From contig CM018041.1 in the NCBI GenBank assembly GCA_008638375.1, forward strand, positions 15,718,716 through 15,782,715: a DNA stretch of 64,000 bases, in the 5' to 3' direction. Origin of the DNA: Nyssa sinensis. Its lineage: Eukaryota; Streptophyta; Magnoliopsida; Cornales; Nyssaceae. The notes beneath the pieces were generated by a model. It was given only the letters and a program-made list of their open reading frames with translations, searched no databases and was not told the origin of the DNA. Made by a program: the position numbers and the translations under genes. Shown one piece after another: positions 57,271 through 64,000 of the stretch. Position 1 is the stretch's first letter, and each line of letters begins with the position of its first letter.

Positions 57271-57677
57271 TGATGCGGAACGGAAACGTGAAAGGATAAT
57301 CGAACACGTCGAATTCCTTAGTAACAAAGTAACATGGGAACTCCTCACCCAACAAGAGAAAATAATTCTCCAAAATTCATAATTAATATTTATTGATAAA
57401 AACATAACCATAAAGACATATTACGTCATATTTATAGTGCTAGAATACTCATATTTTAACTAGGAAACCAGAACTCCTATTATTATACTAATCTTACTAC
57501 AATAAAGACTAGTAATTCGAATAGGAAACTACTAATTCCTTTATTTCCTATACAAATTACAATAAAACTAGGAAACTAGAGAAATTAAGAATAAATTAAA
57601 ATAGGAAACGAAACAATCCTAATACAACTCTAAAACAACTTTCCTTATTTTTAGAATCCTATATTTTTTCTACATTA
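57271..57677 (-). repeat. LTR-B of gypsy F (minus orientation)
   Basis: A 407-bp LTR. On the minus strand it begins TAATGTAG (TG has become TA) after the purine tract AAGTGGGAGAGAC, and ends CCGTTCCGCATCA at 57271. Only four bases, TTAC on the minus strand (57267-57270), separate it from LTR-A. Confidence 0.85.
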
Positions 57678-57799
57678 GTCTCTCCCACTTAAAAACAACT
57701 CGTTGAAAAGATTCAAATGTTATTGTCAGGTTATGGATGAGTTCGTGGTCGCGTACATCCAGTTAACTCGAAGACGAGTTATTTTCAAGTGGGAGAGAT
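57678..57799. repeat. Inverted centre between LTR-B and LTR-C
   Basis: GTCTCTCCCACTT (57678-57690) and AAGTGGGAGAGAT (57787-57799) are inverted copies of the purine tract. The match extends inward (CAACTCGT against ACGAGTT). About 55 unique bases remain in the middle. Two 3' ends of the same family thus point away from each other. Confidence 0.85.
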
Positions 57800-58207
57800 T
57801 GATGTAGGACAATTTGGTACCCTCAAAATAAGAAAAGTTATTTTAGAGTTGTATTAGGATTATTTAGTTTTTAATTTTAATTGATTCTTAATTTCTCTAG
57901 TTTTCTTGTTTTATTAGGATTAGTATAGAAAATATAGGAATTAGTAGTTTCTTATTCGAATTACTTGTCTTTATTGTAGTAGGATTAGTATAAAAATAAG
58001 ATTTTTTATTTTCTAGCCAAAATATATGTATTTTAGCACTATAAATCTGATGTAATAGGTCATTATCATTAAGTTTTTTTTATCAATATTAATTCAATTA
58101 CAAATTTTGGAGAATTATTTCCTCTTGATAGGTAAGGAGTCCCCATGTTACTTGTTTTATATGGAACTCAACATGTTCGATTCTCCTTCATGTTCCGCAC
58201 CGCATTA
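57800..58207 (+). repeat. LTR-C of gypsy F (plus orientation)
   Basis: A 408-bp LTR from TGATGTAGGACAATTTGG to CCGCACCGCATTA. A TATA-like ACTATAAAT stands near 58039. It is preceded by a purine tract and followed by a PBS, so it has 3'-LTR context on one side and 5'-LTR context on the other. Confidence 0.88.
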
Positions 58208-58209
58208 TT

Positions 58210-58221
58210 TGGTATTAGAGC
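58210..58221 (+). promoter_or_regulatory. Primer binding site of gypsy F (iMet type)
   Basis: TGGTATTAGAGC starts after two bases (TT) downstream of LTR-C. It has one mismatch to the initiator-Met PBS. Confidence 0.88.
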
Positions 58222-58240
58222 GAGGATTTGCCTGGCACGA

Positions 58241-59220
58241 TGGCAATTAATAGAGACAAAATCAAAAATCTCATTGATGTTCGTCATGGGATGAAGGCTT
58301 TATAGGCAGTGATTGATGAATGGGAGCAACTGTTCGCACAGATCAACGATCAGCTTGGTGAGATACAATAGATGCTAATGCAACCCAATCTTAATGCTCC
58401 TAGAGATCTTCCAGTCAACAAGAATCACACCGGAGGATTTTCCTGAGGCCAGCTTGAAGATAGAGCTATTTGCAATTACGAAATACTTTCAGATTTTGAT
58501 GATAATTTTTATCCTAAAGACTTTCATGATTGAGTTTATGATTTAGATGATTGTCTTAATGATTTGAGACTTTCAGAAGAAAAATAATATTTTTGGGCAG
58601 AAAATAAACTCATTGGATTTGCGAAAAGATGGTGGCTTGATTTAAAAAGTTATAGATAGATGCAAAAAAAAAAATGCATTCGTTAATGGCCAAAAATGAT
58701 GAAACTGCTTATGAATAAATTTTTGCCAATAAACTATTTGTAGATTTTAGAAGATAAATACAGGTCATCATGAGAAAGCACCGAGAAAGAAACATAAGGA
58801 AAATTTGAAATTGTAAAGGCGACTTCAACTAATAAGGTTGCAAATATTGAACCGCTTAAAGAAGTCAACATTCTTATAGAAGACTCTCTTATCATAGGAG
58901 ATGCAGATCAAGTTATTTCATTCGTTGAAGATAACCACAAGAAGTCAATAAAAAATAAAGTTGAATTTATTTCTATTGATATTACTGAAATAGTTGGTGC
59001 AGATGATAAAGAAAAAGAATTGAATGAAAATTTTATTCTACAAGAAGAAAAAGTTGTTACAGAAAAGCAAGAAAATTCCATTGAAGTTATCAACACTAAA
59101 GATGAAGAAGTTGAACCTGAATTCATGAAAGATGATTCTAATGCTTACAGTAAGTTGTCACTAACTATGAAGGGTTTGATTCACCTTAGGGTGATACGTA
59201 TGAATCTTATAGATGAATGA
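58241..59220 (+). pseudogene. Gag-like remnant of gypsy F, plus orientation
   Basis: The frame opens at ATG 58241 with MAINRDKIKNLIDVRHGMKA and EWEQLFAQINDQLGEIQ, close to the minus-strand gag near 56880. ENKLIGFAKRWWLDLKS (about 58600) is capsid-like. A Glu/Lys-rich part (58850-59219) contains VNILIEDSLIIGDADQVISF and ends MNLIDE. TAG and TGA stops are common. Another reading is that the later half belongs to a different element; I could not prove continuity. Confidence 0.6.
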
Positions 59221-59394
59221 GTCCGACCACCTCAAAATCATAATCAAGATCAAAATGGTTGTCTCTTTTTACTTGCGTTGATGTTCACTTGCTTACAAGT
59301 TCCATCAATGAGGGACTTTTTATAAACACCTCATTTTGTGACCCTTGATTAAGTGGTAGCAATTTGGTAGTTATACCAAGAAATTCACTTACAT

Positions 59395-59870
59395 TAGGAC
59401 TTCTCTTGATAGAGTCCTACTCTTTCTAGGACTCTCCTCCCAGAGTCCCAGTTCCATTAGGACTCCTCCTGAAAAAGTCCTACTCCTTGCTAGGACTATT
59501 ATGTCAGAGTCCTAATTCCATCTGAGAGAGTTCTACTCCCGCTAGGACTCTCTTGCTAGAGTCCCAGTTCCATCACCTGACAAAGTCTTATTCCGGTTAG
59601 GACTCTCCCGCCTAGAGTCATGGATCCATTAGGACTCTTATTAACAGAGTCCTATTCTTACTAAGAGTCTCATGTCAAAGTCTCAATCCAAGTAAAACTC
59701 TTCCCAATAGAGTCTCACTCTTGTTAGGACTCTCCTAACAGAGTCTCACTCTAAGTAGGACTGTTCCTGATAGAGTCTCACTCCCGTTAGGACTCTACTA
59801 GCAAAGTCCTAGTCCAAGTAGGACCTTTTCCAACAAAGTCCCACTCCTGTTAAGACTTTTCTGCCCATCG
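59395..59870 (+). repeat. Second hairpin minisatellite (GGACTCT/AGAGTCC)
   Basis: About 15 units of 30-36 bp, each with the form AGGACTCT, 5-7 bases, AGAGTCC, then a short CAGTTCCAT-like linker. An example with perfect arms is 59545-59551 with 59558-59564. Units are more diverged than in the 35.8 kb array. It lies upstream of, and is probably part of, the Ogre-like LTR. Confidence 0.85.
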
Positions 59871-60170
59871 GAGGGTGTTTCGGTAATTTCGGTACCTTTT
59901 TGTCTACTGAGGCCATTTTGGTAATTTTGGCACAATCCTACCCTCAGTAGGACTTCCTAGTCACTTGAAGGACATTTTCGTAATTTTCATATCATTTTCC
60001 CCACATGGGGGTAATTTGGTAATTTTAGCCCTTTGGAGACAAATTGGGGGTAATTTGGTCATTTCACATGTCTTGTGGCAATCTAGAGATTCTTCCTCAA
60101 ATTGGGGCCAATCTGGTAATCTTGAGTGATAATAGTCTATTTAGGCTTAATTAGGACTTTCCACTTTTAG
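59871..60170 (+). repeat. Degenerate GGTAATTT repeats
   Basis: GGTAATTTTGG, GTAATTTTCATATC, GGGGGTAATTTGGTAATTTT and related words recur every 30-60 bases. No ORF. Probably further LTR sequence. Confidence 0.5.
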
Positions 60171-61432
60171 AATTTCCATAAATTTGGTTGGTTGATATTT
60201 ATTTAAATAAAGATACATTGAACCTAGACATTTTTCATTTTAGAGTTTATTTTCATTTAAATTTTATTTCTCTTTTATCTTATTGGCTCTTGCATGTAGA
60301 CACCAATTCTATTGGTTCGTGCATTGTCATAATTATTTATTAATTCATTTAGTTAGGAAAATCATTCTTATTTAATTTTTTATTTATTTAATTAGATAAT
60401 TATAACTCAATACATGATCTTAGCCCTCTATTTTAGGATTTTATCTTACACCCTTGGATCAAATATCTATATTTTCCTCTAAATAAAGCCCCTAGGCCAT
60501 CAGTTTTAGGGACACAAAAATATATGAAGGGAAGACGATTTCCATAGCCTTAGGTTGTTAGTTTAGTTTTAGGGTTCTTTCTATAAGAATCTTCCCTCTC
60601 TTAAAGCCGAAGCCCTATCGAAGTGACAACCTCATTTCCGCAAAGCCAGTCTAAGCGATTCTTTCCTAACTGAAGAACAAACCGGAGATCTGCCCAACAA
60701 AAGTCTCTGATTCAGACTTTCCTAGCCAAAGTACTGCTCGACTACCATGATTGAACAAGGTATGCCCTCAAACTCTTAACAAGTTTCTTTTTCTTTAAAG
60801 CCAGTTGATCTCATATCTGTTATCACTCTTGATAAAAGAGGGTAAATCGGATAACTACGTTACTCTGATTCTGTTTTCTGAACGGATACGTAGGTAGCCT
60901 ACGGGTCCAAGTCAAATCTATTTTCTATCTTTCCTATTTCGTTTTGTTTCTTCACACTAGAATCTTTTATTATTTATCTTTTCCAGACTCACATATCTTT
61001 TTTCAGTTTTCTCATGAAAAAATAGTCTTGCAAGTGAATATTCGAGGCTGATCCATTCAAATCAAGCGGGGTGGCTGCCTAACACCTTCTTACTCTATAC
61101 TTTAGCCCCCGATCCCATTTCTCTGGTGTTTCTATTTTTCAGTGCTTTATCTTTATTTTGATCCATGGTAAAGAATCCTCGTAGTATGTATTTAGGATTA
61201 AAGTGATGTAATTTTCATTCCATTTCTTTCAGTTTCCTTTATATGTATTGTTCAATTTGTAATGGGTTTGCTTGTTTCTTGCCCAAAAATAAGTTGGCGA
61301 TTCCTCAACTTCTCTATCTCCTATAAGAGGCGTTCCTTCCCACCTTAAGGGAAGGAGACAGTCGGGATCCCTCTAAATTTATAAAAAATGATGACATTCG
61401 CTTTTCCTCTTTTTTCGGTGTTGGCGCCCACA
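60171..61432 (+). repeat. 3' part of the 5' LTR, Ogre-like element H
   Basis: The end at CGCCCACA (61432) is set by the PBS that follows. ACGTAGGTAGCCTACGGGTCC (split at 60890-60910) resembles a word common in Ogre-type LTRs. The LTR start was not located; it may lie near 59340, before the hairpin array. Confidence 0.55.
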
Positions 61433-61433
61433 G

Positions 61434-61452
61434 TGGCGACTTCACTAAGGAC
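61434..61452 (+). promoter_or_regulatory. Primer binding site of element H (tRNA-Arg type)
   Basis: TGGCGACTTCACTAAGGAC is close to the Arg-type site TGGCGACTCTGCTGGGA used by Ogre/Tat elements. It stands one base after the LTR end. Confidence 0.65.
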
Positions 61453-62977
61453 TAAGGAGGGTTGGACTCAATGAAGTATTCACTTTAAGGCTATTTTATT
61501 TACTTGCTTTACGTTCATTTGTTTTTATTCTTTATAATGGATATATTGATGTATGGATGGATGGATTAAAAAAAATGGACTAAAATCTGAATACCTTACA
61601 CACACATCACTTTCATACATTGTATTTGCATTACATACCCACTAAACCTCGGATAGTGAGTAGCCCTCACCCCATATGCTCACTTAGCTTAACGGGTGTC
61701 GCCGGTGAAAGCCCTCCACTCCTTGATCAAATACCGCTTAACCGGGAACACTACACTCTAGTGGTCTTAGGATGGTATGCAAAAAAGCGATGTGGTACCA
61801 TTTCATTACAATCTAGTGGTTGTGGGAGGCATATGGCACATCCAATTAGAAGAGGAACCTTAAAACCTTTACCTGATCGAAGCGTCATGCATATAATCGG
61901 CCATAGATTCATGATTTAGGACTTCAAACCTAGTTTTGGTAAGACACATACGGACTTTTTCGCTCAATTTTGCGAAGTCAGAAAAAACTAGAAAATAAAA
62001 AAAATACCCCTCCCTATTGGCCAATCAGCAGAGAGGTTGAATGCCTCTGTGTGCCAATCGGCACATAGAGAGCTGCCCGTTCCGTTCTACAAAATATTTC
62101 TTATTTATTGAAATTTTTCGAAAAAACTCTGATTTTTTCCTGAAAAACCAATTTTACAAGTTGCAACGGGACTACAAATAAGACTTTTCTGGTTTTTCCT
62201 TGACACCAAACGACTTAAATAACGTAGGTGTTTTCCAAAAATAAGTACCCATAACTGGCTTGGAAACAGGCTAGCCAATGCTGACAAAATGACTTTCAAA
62301 ATGAACTTTTTGGGTTTGTTCTCACCACACAATTAGAATCAACTTGGTTTCTAATCAAGTATCACACTTTATGGTTTGATTCTAGTAAAGGTCTTTTTGT
62401 TAGATTCAAATATTTGGGAATCTTTATCTAAAAACCTAGAAATGACTTTCATTCAAGTCCCCCATTATGCAAAAATTTAGGGGCTAGGTATGAATTCTGA
62501 GATTGCACAATCCAGATTCTTTAGTCGTCTTAAGAATCAAATCGGGCTCCAATTTGTAGCCCCTCTCTCAATTATTCTTATCATGCTAACCACTCGAGAT
62601 AGGTTTTCAATTTCTTTTCAAGAGTTACCTCTTTATAGGATTGCATCTTCCTAACCTTTAGGATTTATTTCCTTATTCAAGAAAATTGTTCCATCATCTT
62701 AGGACTTAGGGGCTACCTAGGCATTATGCCCCTACTTTTGTTTTAAAAAAAAATCAAAAAATTTCAAAAAATTCAAAATTCAAAATCATTTTCTATTAGG
62801 AATGATCTTCTTCTCCATTTATATTGTATTTTATCCTACTTAAAGTTTTGAAATAAAAAAATTCTTTGTGCCATTAGCTTGGATTCAAACTCCTCTATGC
62901 TCATTTAGTGATAAAAAAAATTCATTGAGGTTTCCTATCCCATTGCACCTCTTATTCCCTCAATTGAACCCAAAAAC
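61453..62977 (+). other. Leader region of element H
   Basis: About 1.5 kb between PBS and gag. Ogre elements carry an extra ORF1 here. The plus-strand frame 61620-61919 (99 codons, with GVAGESPPLLDQIPLNREHY and WYAKKRCGTIS) is the only sizeable candidate; I recognise no domain. The rest is non-coding in all frames. Confidence 0.45.
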
Positions 62978-64000
62978 TATGGCATCAAAATCAAGTCAAT
63001 CACTACTCCCTGTCACTATGGATCAGGATCAATTACTCCAGATTTTAGCTAAAATAAAAAAGACATGGCTGATTATAGAGATGAAACACAAAGACTCTCC
63101 CAAACAGTCTAAGAACTGTTACAACAAGGGTTACCACCACCTCTATTAGTCCTAGCAGGGCCTAACAATGCTCTCAATAACCAACCACCTATACCTCCTC
63201 AAGATCATCTTTAACAAAATCAGCAAGCCCAAGATGTAGCCACACATGATCAATTTAATTGAGTCGAACAAAATGGGCCCCAAAATGAAGTCAAACCTTA
63301 AGAGAAGCCTAACATCAATGAAGAGGCCCTTCTCAAAAGGCTTGAAAATATGGAAGGACTTATATGCAAATCCAACCATGGAGATGACATGATTGATGTA
63401 CATAAACTCACCCTATATCCAGAGGTCTGTTTGCCTTATAAGTTCAAAATGCCAGACTTAGACAAATTCAAAGGGACCACATGCCCAAAGACCTATCTCA
63501 AGCTCTATGTTCGGGCCATGTAACCAATAGGGGCTACAACTGAAATGATGGCTCAAATGTTCCACCAAACACTAATTGAGGCAACTCTCTATTGGCTCTT
63601 AGACGTGGAAGACCCATATCCAAAGACTGGGAACAACTCTGTAATGCCTTTGTCAAGTAGTATAATTACAAGAATGAGTTGGACATCCCACTCAAGGACC
63701 TTGAGACCACCAAGCAAGAACACAAGGACACTCTTTCAACTTTCATAACCCGATGGAGGGCCAAAGCGGCCCAAATGGTCAACAGGCCAAGTGAAGCAGA
63801 ACAAGTGCAAATGGTAAAGAATAACTAGCTTTTCATCTACCGTGAATCAATGTTTGCCCACTACTTTGAGACTTTCAAAACTCTCATAGGACTGGAATCC
63901 AAATCGAGGATGCAATCAATGATGGAACATTGAGGAAGCCTACACAAAAAATTAAGCCAAATAACTCAAAAAGTACAGTCAATGCTTTAACTCCACAACA
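62978..64000 (+). pseudogene. Gag of Ogre-like element H (cut by window end)
   Basis: The frame starts MASKSSQSLLPVTMDQDQLL at 62978. After a shift the capsid core is clear: YKFKMPDLDKFKGTTCPKTY, GATTEMMAQMFHQTLIEATL, WLLDVED, then in another frame YKNELDIPLKDLETTKQEHK and DTLSTFITRWRAKAAQMVNR. PSEAEQVQMVKNN and YRESMFAHYFETFKTLIGLE, with IEDAINDGTLRKP, follow. This is the characteristic Ogre/Tat gag. TAA and TAG stops and several frameshifts are visible. It continues beyond 64000. Confidence 0.85.

Overview
The window looks like nuclear DNA of a flowering plant, probably a eudicot, from a gene-poor, transposon-saturated region. The evidence is AT-rich sequence, plant-type Ty3/gypsy and Ty1/copia polyproteins, initiator-Met and Arg-type primer binding sites, tRNA-derived SINEs and a plastid 23S rRNA fragment. 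I found no convincing host gene. Nearly every coding stretch is a broken retrotransposon gene, so most long ORFs are pseudogene pieces. The species cannot be named from this sequence.

Layout. (1) 1-15377: an old minus-strand gypsy element (A) runs off the left edge, and its 5' LTR is at 14918-15377. Its protease is split by a complete minus-strand chromodomain-bearing, Reina-like gypsy element (B, 2151-13748, TSD TTTTG). B is itself interrupted by two ~3 kb non-coding LTR-like insertions, L1 (3673-7003, TSD GTAGG) and L2 (10091-13102, TSD CGGAC). (2) About 15.4-18.1 kb: a third member, L3. (3) 18.1-20.87 kb: non-coding DNA with two SINEs (18875-19082 and 19875-20100). (4) 20871-41763: a plus-strand copia element (C, TSD GCCAC). 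It contains L4 (22007-24905, TSD GATTA), a plastid rRNA fragment (25101-25422) and, inside its 3' LTR, a whole Tat-type gypsy element (D, 29361-41271, TSD GATAC). D has two RNase H domains, a hairpin minisatellite and antisense ORFs. (5) 41.8-47 kb: non-coding DNA with a foldback element (42333-42869) and a copia deletion derivative that keeps both termini (45295-46404, TSD ATTAC). (6) 47.08-51.75 kb: a plus-strand copia pol (E) with a long 3' LTR holding a ~530 bp palindrome. (7) 51.75-59.2 kb: a gypsy family (F) in an inverted, LTR-rich arrangement, interrupted by L5 (52963-56000). (8) About 59.4 kb to the end: the 5' part of an Ogre-like Tat element (H), with a second hairpin minisatellite, an Arg-type PBS, a long leader and the start of gag.

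Insertion order can be read from the nesting. It agrees with hand-counted LTR divergence: copia C about 10% over the aligned part, Tat D about 5%, Reina-like B about 3%. The most unusual signals are the LTR-LTR junction in F that looks like joined unintegrated cDNA ends, the hairpin arrays at 35.8 and 59.4 kb, and the repeated GGACTC/GAGTCC inverted motif in the L family. All alignments and counts were made by eye.
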